DNA from: Prosthecobacter sp.
Lineage (GTDB): Bacteria > Verrucomicrobiota > Verrucomicrobiia > Verrucomicrobiales > Verrucomicrobiaceae
Reading direction: 5' to 3'
Assembly (NCBI GenBank): GCA_020216965.1
Contig: JAIWOJ010000150.1
Span: 1-6,202 of the forward strand
DNA: 6,202 bases
The notes beneath the pieces are model-generated. The model worked only from the letters and a program-made list of their open reading frames with translations, did not search any database and was not told the DNA's origin. The position numbers and the translations under genes are program-made. This document shows, piece after piece, positions 1 through 4,870 of the stretch. The number at the start of each line of letters is the position of its first letter. Within the stretch, counting starts at the first letter, position 1.

Positions 1-135
1 AACCTTTTCGTCAAATTCTCCGATGCCTTTAGCCACCGGCGGGTGAGCCTGCATCCGCCGATTTTCCGGGCTTCTGAGCTCATGGCTTTTTTTGGCAAGC
101 AGCTTTTTTCAAAAAAGCCGTCACGCGCTTTCTGA
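1..135 (+). CDS. Possible C-terminal end of an upstream gene (partial, weak)
   Basis: From the first base the plus strand is open for 44 codons and stops at TGA 133-135, while the other two forward frames close within about 45 bases. The translated tail is rich in Phe, Lys and Arg (it ends KKPSRAF), which would be acceptable for a protein end, but I recognise no family. By chance alone a frame this short stays open fairly often, so this is weak. A competing reading is a leftward gene starting with ATG at 54 (complement) and running off the window edge, with N-terminus MQAHPPVAKG. The two cannot be separated from this sequence. Confidence 0.3.
   Translation, partial: NLFVKFSDAFSHRRVSLHPPIFRASELMAFFGKQLFSKKPSRAF
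84..119. repeat. A/T-run inverted repeat
   Basis: GGCTTTTTT at 84-92 is the exact reverse complement of AAAAAAGCC at 111-119, leaving an 18-nt loop. A tighter alternative is nested in the right half: GCTTTTTT at 102-109 pairs with AAAAAAGC at 111-118 around one base. Both arms lie inside the possible reading frame ending at 135. A terminator for a gene on either side is conceivable, but it does not sit after a proven stop codon, so the role is open. Confidence 0.35.
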
Positions 136-146
136 CACCTTTGTCA
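133..146. repeat. Short inverted repeat TGACA-N4-TGTCA
   Basis: TGACA at 133-137 and TGTCA at 142-146 are perfect inverted arms separated by CCTT. This shape is compatible with a dimeric repressor site. The same pentamer recurs in the region, including the compact TGTCAGACA at 274-282. No regulator can be named, and short arms like these do occur by chance. Confidence 0.25.
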
Positions 147-297
147 CATGGACATGGGCCGTCCTTGCCTGTCAGTTCTGCGGTGGAAATGCGGTCTGAT
201 GCACGCCAAGCATCCCTGGTTAGGGCCATGGTCTGGATCGTTCGCAGGCTATTGCTGCCACCGCGCGATCGGTTGTCAGACACGTTTGCGGTTTGAG

Positions 298-314
298 ATT
301 CAGTCTAGGTGGAA
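298..314 (+). repeat. Direct repeat copy 1 (ATTCAGTCTAGGTGGAA)
   Basis: This 17-mer matches positions 571-587 at 16 of 17 bases; the only difference is A versus G at its fifth base. The shared core GTCTAGGTGGAA is identical over 12 bases. Copy 1 lies in the middle of the non-coding region, and copy 2 lies at the end of the tandem 10-mers before tolQ. Confidence 0.6.
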
Positions 315-549
315 AGGCACCGCATTTTGCCAGGATTCCGCCGCTCTGGCAGAGATGTGTGTCTGCGTCACATGGAACTTCGGTATCCAAGATAAATGAT
401 GCCTGGCAAAGACGATTCGTGGCAGATCTGGCAGGATTGCGTGTCATCATCCTCCATGCATGAAATGACAACCCCGCGCTGCCAAAGGCACTGAATTCAG
501 CGGGTATGGCGATAAGAAACCGCTTTGATTTTGCCCCTCAAGCGTCCTT

Positions 550-579
550 CATTCCGTCTCATTCCTTCTCATTCGGTCT
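550..579 (+). repeat. Three tandem 10-bp repeats upstream of tolQ
   Basis: Consecutive units CATTCCGTCT (550-559), CATTCCTTCT (560-569) and CATTCGGTCT (570-579) differ only at the sixth and seventh bases. A related GATTCAGTCT sits at 297-306 inside the distant direct repeat. The period is one helical turn, so a protein reading each unit would bind one face of the DNA. That is why I treat the array as a candidate activator or response-regulator site for the tol operon, although no regulator is identifiable here. Confidence 0.5.
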
Positions 580-587
580 AGGTGGAA
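571..587 (+). repeat. Direct repeat copy 2 (ATTCGGTCTAGGTGGAA)
   Basis: This is the second copy of the 17-mer found at 298-314, with one mismatch. It begins inside the third tandem 10-mer and continues into AGGTGGAA, which overlaps a GTG at 582 that would be the earliest possible in-frame start for tolQ. Confidence 0.6.
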
Positions 588-594
588 TCCCAGG

Positions 595-624
595 TTGACG
601 CCAGACCATCAAGGTTGATTAACT
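595..624 (+). promoter_or_regulatory. Weak candidate sigma70-type promoter for tolQ
   Basis: TTGACG at 595-600 matches the -35 consensus at five of six bases. With an 18-bp spacer, TTAACT at 619-624 is a poor -10, matching three of six. Transcription would begin around 631, leaving a short leader before the ATG at 645. This would rule out the GTG at 582 as the start. Promoter rules for this phylum may differ, so this is only a suggestion. Confidence 0.22.
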
Positions 625-633
625 GTTTATCAA
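615..633. promoter_or_regulatory. Near-palindrome just before tolQ (operator-like)
   Basis: TTGATTAA at 615-622 and TTTATCAA at 626-633 pair as inverted arms at seven of eight positions around CTG. The element is AT-rich in GC-rich surroundings and ends 11 bases before the preferred tolQ ATG. It overlaps the weak -10 candidate, a position typical of repressor operators. Its function is inferred from position and symmetry only. Confidence 0.3.
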
Positions 634-644
634 TCTCTCTGCCG

Positions 645-1496
645 ATGCCTGCCGCGATTCCTTCCTTCTTTGATGGCCTGAAATTCGGCCAAGAGCACAT
701 CACGCCTGTGACTTGGGGCATCCTGGCGGTGCTGGCCCTACTCTCCACGATCAGTTGGTCAGCCCTGCTCGCCAGATGGCTGCTGCTGGGCCGGGTGGAA
801 AAGGCGAATCGGCGCTTTCTGCGCAAGTTTCACGAGAGCGCGCACCCACTGGCCCTGTATCTGACGAAGGAGCAGACAGACCTCTCCCCGCTGCACTATC
901 TCTACCATGCGGCCTCCAAAGATCTGGCCTTTCACCTTGTGGGTGAGGAAGAGCCGGGGCGTAGTTTCTCTACCCGGCTGCAGGGTGCGGGGCGCATCTC
1001 TCCCAGCCAGATGAGCACGGTGCAAAACGCCATGGAACGTGCCGTGCGCAGCACAGCGCTGAAGCTGGAAGACCGCCTGGGGCGTGTGGCCACGATCATC
1101 TCCATCGCCCCGCTGCTAGGCATCCTGGGCACGCTCATGGGCCTGCTCCAGGTCTTCTCCGGCAGGCTCGCGGGGGGAGATGCAGCGCTGGCTGCCAGCG
1201 GAGTCTGCGCGGCGCTGCTGTCCAGCATCGCTGCCATCTTGGTGGTGATCCCGAGTCTGGCTGGCTACAATGCCGTGGTGGCACGCATCCGCGGTATGCT
1301 GGTGCGCATGGATGACTTTGCCGCGGAGCTGAGCGGCATTTTGGATCGGCACTTTGTGGACCACCGGAAGGTGGAGGAAAGTCTGCCCAGCCTGGGCACC
1401 CTAGGCGCACCGGCCATGCCCGTGCCAGGGGTCTCTAGCGGCATCACCACCAGTTCAGGCAGCCGTTTTGCTGCCGCCTCTGCCCCGCGCTCATGA
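645..1496 (+). CDS. tolQ: TolQ/ExbB-type proton channel subunit
   Basis: This is a 283-residue inner-membrane protein of the MotA/TolQ/ExbB family, the channel scaffold that with TolR uses the proton gradient to power the transducer. Membrane helices lie near residues 22-42, 148-170 and 186-208, with a roughly 105-residue cytoplasmic stretch between the first two. The family signature around helix 2 is clear (APLLGILGTLMG, 155-166) and includes Thr163, which matches a channel-lining threonine. In helix 3 the second such threonine is replaced by Ser194, and the usual following Gly is Ala197, before the IP...YN motif (202-209). About 40 C-terminal residues (243-283) are a Gly/Ser/Pro/Ala tail beyond the typical TolQ end. 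I chose ATG 645 over GTG 582 because the 21 extra residues look unlike a TolQ start and cover the candidate promoter. Neither start has a Shine-Dalgarno. It overlaps tolR by four bases (ATGA). An ExbB role is possible, but the tolB and pal-like neighbours favour Tol. Confidence 0.88.
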   Translation: MPAAIPSFFDGLKFGQEHITPVTWGILAVLALLSTISWSALLARWLLLGRVEKANRRFLRKFHESAHPLALYLTKEQTDLSPLHYLYHAASKDLAFHLVGEEEPGRSFSTRLQGAGRISPSQMSTVQNAMERAVRSTALKLEDRLGRVATIISIAPLLGILGTLMGLLQVFSGRLAGGDAALAASGVCAALLSSIAAILVVIPSLAGYNAVVARIRGMLVRMDDFAAELSGILDRHFVDHRKVEESLPSLGTLGAPAMPVPGVSSGITTSSGSRFAAASAPRS

Positions 1497-1882
1497 AGCC
1501 CCTCACTCACCGCCACATGCCCCGCCTGATGGCAGAGATCCACTTTGCTCCCTGGGTGGATCTGATGCTGATGGTGCTGCTGGCCTTCCTTGTCATCCCG
1601 ACCGCGTGGCTGCCAGACACCTCTACCGGGGCGGGGCCACCTGGCCCACGTATCGAGTTAGTCGCCTCTGCTGATCTGCGCCTGACCCTGGATGGCAAGC
1701 CCGTGGAGCAGCAGGCGCTCATCCCTGAACTCACACGCATGACTCGTGAAAAAAGCGGCCTGGGCGTGGTGGTCGTCATCCCGCAGGGCATGTCGGCCGC
1801 AAACCTGCTCCTGCTCATGGATGCCCTGCGCCAGGCTGGTGTGCGCCACACGGCCGTCACGAGCCGTCCTGCCAGCCCCTGA
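1493..1882 (+). CDS. tolR: TolR/ExbD-type channel subunit
   Basis: This 129-residue protein has the ExbD/TolR layout: a short cytoplasmic N-terminus, one membrane helix (about 21-40) and a periplasmic domain. The helix begins FAPWVDLMLMVLL and carries Asp23, the conserved aspartate that accepts protons in this family. The periplasmic part (about 50-125) follows the family pattern: a strand near RIELVASADLRLTLDG, then strand VVVVIP and a helix of Leu and Met ending with RQAGVRHTAV. It is slightly shorter than the usual 140 or so residues. The start ATG 1493 overlaps the tolQ stop as ATGA, which points to translational coupling; Met9 and Met13 are possible later starts. It should assemble with the upstream channel protein and drive the transducer encoded next. 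Confidence 0.88.
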   Translation: MKPLTHRHMPRLMAEIHFAPWVDLMLMVLLAFLVIPTAWLPDTSTGAGPPGPRIELVASADLRLTLDGKPVEQQALIPELTRMTREKSGLGVVVVIPQGMSAANLLLLMDALRQAGVRHTAVTSRPASP

Positions 1883-1906
1883 CTCCCCTCTCCTCCCCCC
1901 CCTCCG
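1883..1906 (+). other. Polypyrimidine gap with C8 run between tolR and the tolA-like gene
   Basis: The 24 bases between the tolR stop and the next ATG are all C or T except the final G, and include eight consecutive C at 1895-1902. No Shine-Dalgarno is present. The pyrimidine stretch could help ribosome loading through protein S1, which is inference, and the C run is prone to slippage. Confidence 0.5.
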
Positions 1907-3037
1907 ATGCCTGCTGCCAAACCGACCCGCCCGCCGCTGGAGCCGCTCGCCCCAGCCGTGGTGGGTATTGGTCTGGCCATCCTGGTCATCGGCATGGTGG
2001 CCTGGACGCTCATCCCGCTGCTGGCCACGAAGGATGCTGCCGAAAACAGTGACGGCCTAGTCTGGCGAGATCCTGCCAGCCTGTCCGCCCCTGATGCGCC
2101 TGCGCCCGCCCCCAGTCCTGAGCCTACCTCGCCACCAGCACCCAGCGTGGCATCGGCTCCCACAGCCCCGCCGACGCCACCTCCAGCCAGCGCCTCTCCA
2201 GCCAGCGCCTCTCCAGCCCCTGCGCCGCCAGCCGCTGTGCCGATGTCAGAGCAGGCTGCCAGTGCTGAAAAAACCAGCCCTGCCCCTAGCGCCCCCTTGG
2301 CAGGGCGTCCCCCTACCCTGGCCTCTGTGGCGCGTGACCTCGCTGCCCCTGCCAAGCCAGCCCCGGAGGCAGCAGATCCCTCCCTGGCCACTCTGCAGGC
2401 CGATAGCCTGCACGCGGCCTCTGGCCTGGAGGGTAGCCTTTTCCGCCCCCTCGTCGGTGGCATCAGTTCCCAGCTTGGCGGCGGCTACAGTGAGGCAGCC
2501 GCCCAGCGCGCCCTGGCGGCGGCGTCTGCGCAGGCAGATGCCCCGCAAAAAACGATGCCCAATCCGCCAGCCACCCCGAGTTCACCGACCTCCTTGCGGG
2601 AGGCGGGCAAGTTCATCACGGTCTCCCTCGATCTGCCGGAGAAAAAAAGCCCCACAGGCTCAGGGGCTGGCTCATTGCGCCCGCCCAGCTTGCTTGAGAT
2701 CGCGCAAAGCAATCAAAGCAACAGCGCCCGTGTGGAACTCACGGGTGGGGCGGACATGAGCCGGGCTGAACAAGCCCTGCAAAGCGCGCTACTCCGCGCC
2801 TGGGAGCCGCCCTCCCCCTCCCTCGTGCCTGTGGGCAAGCGCTCCGTCATCGTGCGCTTGGCCCTCCTGAAAGATGGCAGCATCCAGGACGCCACCCTTC
2901 ACACCCCCTCGGGTTCTGCGGAGTTGGATGCCTCGGTCTCTGCCCTCTTGAGCAAAGTCACACGCATCCCAGAAAGTCTGCCTGCAAACTTCCCCGGCCC
3001 GCGTTATCCCCTCCGCATCCACCTTCAGATCGACTGA
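1907..3037 (+). CDS. TolA/TonB-like energy transducer
   Basis: A 376-residue protein with one N-terminal membrane anchor (about 17-39), a long Pro/Ala/Ser-rich periplasmic linker (about 55-230) and a C-terminal TonB/TolA-type domain (about 285-375). That domain shows LLRAWEPP (295-302), the strand VIVRLALLKDG (314-324), the SG...LD pattern at 335-341, and a closing strand before the end. By position between tolR and tolB it should fill the TolA role, coupling the channel to TolB and the lipoprotein across the periplasm. The Pro-rich linker resembles TonB more than the Lys/Ala/Glu helical rod of proteobacterial TolA, so I give no symbol. The anchor helix has no Ser or His, hence no SxxxH motif. 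A 15-bp tandem repeat (2181-2218) lies in the linker. The start is ATG 1907, with no Shine-Dalgarno; the stop shares one base with the tolB start (TGATG). Confidence 0.85.
   Translation: MPAAKPTRPPLEPLAPAVVGIGLAILVIGMVAWTLIPLLATKDAAENSDGLVWRDPASLSAPDAPAPAPSPEPTSPPAPSVASAPTAPPTPPPASASPASASPAPAPPAAVPMSEQAASAEKTSPAPSAPLAGRPPTLASVARDLAAPAKPAPEAADPSLATLQADSLHAASGLEGSLFRPLVGGISSQLGGGYSEAAAQRALAAASAQADAPQKTMPNPPATPSSPTSLREAGKFITVSLDLPEKKSPTGSGAGSLRPPSLLEIAQSNQSNSARVELTGGADMSRAEQALQSALLRAWEPPSPSLVPVGKRSVIVRLALLKDGSIQDATLHTPSGSAELDASVSALLSKVTRIPESLPANFPGPRYPLRIHLQID
2181..2218 (+). repeat. 15-bp tandem repeat in the linker of the tolA-like gene
   Basis: The unit CTCCAGCCAGCGCCT occurs twice without a mismatch (2181-2195, 2196-2210) and a third copy starts (CTCCAGCC, 2211-2218). 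The unit is a multiple of three, so gain or loss of copies would change the Pro/Ala/Ser linker by five residues (PASAS) without breaking the frame. Confidence 0.8.
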
Positions 3038-4230
3038 TGCACACGGCGCGCTTTATCGTCCTCCTGCTCCTGGCCTCCAGCCAGGCGGTCTGTGCGCTCA
3101 CCCTGCCCTCCTGGCTGCGTTTTTCCCAGAAAAGCGAAGCCCCAGCTCAGCCTACCCTGCGGCGTGTGAGCCTGGGGGAATTTACCGGCGGCACCGGTGG
3201 CAGCGCCCGGCGCGCCGTCCTCGCCGCCCTGGAGCGTGCCTCGGGGCTGCAGCTCACGACAGACAGGCCAGACTTCCTCATCACCGGCTCCTCCACGGGC
3301 GGGCGCATCACCGGCAGGGTCACTGCCGCCTCTGGGAAAAAGCTGCTGGACCGCACCTACGCCGCCCCAGGCTTGGATGAAAATGCAGGTGCCTTTGCCG
3401 ATGATGTCATCCTCACCATTACGGGCAAACCTGGGCTGGCCACCAGCCGCATCGTCTTTGTGAGCGACCGCACCGGCACGCCCCAGGTGTACCTCTGTGA
3501 TCCTGAAGGGCGCGAGGTGCTGCAGGTCACCCACCACGCGCATGGGGCCGTCTCCCCCTCGCTGAACCCGGATGCCACCGCCGTGGCCTACACCAGCTAC
3601 AAGTCGGGCTTTCCCATCGTCCAGTGGCTGGATCTCGGCCAGGGCTGGGAGCGCACCGTCACCGATACCCCTGGCAGCAGCTTTGGGGCCGCCTTTTCCC
3701 CAGATGGGCAGCGCCTCGCCCTCGTGATGAGCTTTTTAGGCAACCCCGAAGTCTTCGTGACCGATCTCTCCTCCAACTCCGCCGCCTGCGTTAGCGATAC
3801 CACGGGGGTGCCTTCCTCTCCCTCCTGGCACCCAGATGGCAAGCAGATCATCTTCTCCGACGACCGGGGGGATGGCCCCCGCCTCTACATCACCGAGGTG
3901 CCAGAGAGCAGCCAGGCCCAGGCCAGCCTCGTGCGCTGGCGCACCGGCCATGCCTTTTGCACGGACCCAGAGTTCTCCCCCGACGGCCAGCAGGTGGCCT
4001 ACACCGCGCAGCTACGCAGCGGCCAGGCCGTCATCGTCAAAGGCTGGCCCTCCGGCCCCGCGCGCGTCATCCAAGCCGGCGGCGCGGCCCACCCCTCCTG
4101 GAGCCCCGATGGCCGTCAGCTCTGCTACGTCCAGCATGGCATTCTCTACATCCACCACCTCTCCACCGGGCAGCGCCGTGCCATCTTGGAAAAACATGGC
4201 CGCATCAGCGAGCCACGCTGGATGAAATGA
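3037..4230 (+). CDS. tolB: TolB, periplasmic Tol-Pal propeller protein
   Basis: This 397-residue exported protein has a signal peptide (Arg5, hydrophobic core 6-15, likely cleavage after VCA at 18-20), a TolB N-terminal domain (about 40-132) and a beta-propeller (about 137-397). The domain junction is characteristic: DDVILTITGKPG at 122-133, then SRIVFVSDR at 137-145. Five PD40-type motifs follow (NPDA 177, SPDG 221, HPDG 265, SPDG 314, SPDG 356), and the end RISEPRWMK resembles the closing strand of known TolB proteins. In the known system TolB binds both Pal and the TolA C-terminal region in the periplasm. It is a little shorter than the E. coli protein (about 430). The start ATG 3037 overlaps the previous stop by one base, and its own stop overlaps the next start as ATGA, so it sits mid-operon. 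The assignment is solid at family level. Confidence 0.92.
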   Translation: MHTARFIVLLLLASSQAVCALTLPSWLRFSQKSEAPAQPTLRRVSLGEFTGGTGGSARRAVLAALERASGLQLTTDRPDFLITGSSTGGRITGRVTAASGKKLLDRTYAAPGLDENAGAFADDVILTITGKPGLATSRIVFVSDRTGTPQVYLCDPEGREVLQVTHHAHGAVSPSLNPDATAVAYTSYKSGFPIVQWLDLGQGWERTVTDTPGSSFGAAFSPDGQRLALVMSFLGNPEVFVTDLSSNSAACVSDTTGVPSSPSWHPDGKQIIFSDDRGDGPRLYITEVPESSQAQASLVRWRTGHAFCTDPEFSPDGQQVAYTAQLRSGQAVIVKGWPSGPARVIQAGGAAHPSWSPDGRQLCYVQHGILYIHHLSTGQRRAILEKHGRISEPRWMK

Positions 4231-4724
4231 GGCACCCCACTCCCCCAAACATGCACCCCGCTCGGCTGCTCCTGCTCTCCACCCTGCCTGCTGTCATGGT
4301 CGGCTGCTCCTGGCTGCCACTGCCCCACGCACTTTCCCCCCAGCCAGAGCCTACCGTCGTCTATGCCCTGGGCACGCGCGAGGGCTTCCGCAGCCCCCTC
4401 CAAGAGGGCAACCTGCGCCCGGCCTGCCCTGCCCTCGAGTTCAGCGGCACCACCTTCCGCCTCAGTGGTGCCCATCGCCGCACCCTGGAGGCCCTTGCCG
4501 CCTCCTGGCAGGAAAAAAAGCCCCGTTACCTCATCGCCGGCTACTGCCAGACCGGCCTGCCAGAGGACTATGCCCGCTCGCTCTCCGAGCGCCGCGCCCA
4601 GGCCGTCCGCCAGCATCTCATCGAGCACGGCGTCGAGGCCGCCAACCTGCAAACCGTCGGCTTTGGCCACGACAGCACCCCCAGCGCCCCCACGAGCAGC
4701 GTCGTGGTCATCTACCGGCAGTAA
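4227..4724 (+). CDS. pal: Pal-like OmpA-family lipoprotein, degenerate binding site
   Basis: A 165-residue protein in the Pal position. The N-terminus looks like a lipoprotein signal: Arg13, a Leu-rich core and VMVGC with Cys27 as the lipidated residue; Met at -3 is unusual for a lipobox. An OmpA-type domain spans about 67-163, recognised by LSERRAQAVRQHLIEHGV (119-136) and TVGFGH (143-148), with a first strand and helix at about 69-94. Pal normally tethers the outer membrane to peptidoglycan. Here the GHxD segment reads GYCQ (105-108), so the ligand-binding Asp is Gln108; the later Asn is Ala116, while Arg122 and Arg123 remain. The C-terminal loop with NRR is missing. Cys67 and Cys107 might form a disulphide. 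The start ATG 4227 overlaps the tolB stop; Met9 (4251) is an alternative. The symbol rests on context plus fold. Confidence 0.8.
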   Translation: MRHPTPPNMHPARLLLLSTLPAVMVGCSWLPLPHALSPQPEPTVVYALGTREGFRSPLQEGNLRPACPALEFSGTTFRLSGAHRRTLEALAASWQEKKPRYLIAGYCQTGLPEDYARSLSERRAQAVRQHLIEHGVEAANLQTVGFGHDSTPSAPTSSVVVIYRQ

Positions 4725-4731
4725 TGTGGGA

Positions 4732-4751
4732 TGCAGGCACCCCTGCCTGCA
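4732..4751 (+). terminator. Hairpin after the pal-like gene, terminator-like but no T-run
   Basis: TGCAGGCA (4732-4739) and TGCCTGCA (4744-4751) form a perfect 8-bp stem with a CCCC loop, starting seven bases after the pal-like stop. No run of T follows, so it is not a classic intrinsic terminator. It could be a weak or partial terminator, or a stabilising 3' end structure for the tol mRNA before tyrS. Confidence 0.4.
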
Positions 4752-4799
4752 CTGCAGCCCCGGCAAAATGCCTGCGCTGCCCTCACACCCCCCCGCCGA

Positions 4800-4805
4800 T
4801 ACAAT
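4800..4805 (+). promoter_or_regulatory. Weak candidate -10 box for tyrS
   Basis: TACAAT at 4800-4805 matches the -10 consensus at five of six bases and lies about 66 bases upstream of the tyrS ATG. At 17 bp spacing the -35 would be CTGCCC (4777-4782), a poor match. It is plausible only because tyrS follows a gap of almost 150 bases and may need its own promoter. Confidence 0.2.
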
Positions 4806-4870
4806 CCCGCCTTGCAGGGTTGTCTTTCCACACACTCTCGGCTTTCATCGCCGCCCCCGTCCTCCCCACC

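Larger units (their letters stand above)
136..644. other. Long non-coding region upstream of the tol operon
   Basis: About 500 bases without a convincing gene. The few short open frames on both strands have no recognisable protein content, and the base composition is visibly less GC-rich than the genes downstream. It holds repeated short sequences: GTCACATGGA at 143-152 and again at 367-376, a 17-nt near-identical pair at 298-314 and 571-587, three tandem 10-mers at 550-579, and several TGTCA/TGACA pentamers (133-137, 142-146, 170-174, 274-278, 442-446, 466-470). It also contains the perfect palindromes CTCTGGCAGAG (344-354) and CATGCATG (455-462). The likeliest reading is a control region for the tol operon. 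I see no tRNA or known riboswitch pattern. Confidence 0.6.

Noticed and set aside
442..470. Hairpin TGTCAT/ATGACA at 442-470
   Set aside because: Only six base pairs with a 17-nt loop and no T-run, so it is weak as a terminator or structured RNA.
148..471. Open frames on both strands (148-399 plus, 220-471 minus) as small genes in the upstream region
   Set aside because: The products are Cys/Trp/Arg-rich with no recognisable pattern, the two overlap each other on opposite strands, and neither has a ribosome site or conserved context.
582..644. GTG 582 as the tolQ start
   Set aside because: The 21 added residues do not resemble a TolQ N-terminus and would cover the promoter-like and palindromic sequences; ATG 645 gives a normal start shortly before helix 1.
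1..644. tRNA, riboswitch or CRISPR in the upstream region
   Set aside because: There is no T-loop-like sequence, cloverleaf or known riboswitch core. The repeats are too few and too short, without spacers, to be CRISPR.
1507..2463. A 318-codon open frame on the minus strand across the tolR and tolA-like genes
   Set aside because: It is the antisense of well-supported genes, and its Gly/Ala-rich product is what reverse reading of Pro/Ala-rich GC-rich coding DNA gives.
2642..2648. A7 run in the tolA-like gene as a frameshift site
   Set aside because: The reading frame is GAG AAA AAA AGC, so the A AAA AAG heptamer is not in the phase needed for -1 slippage.
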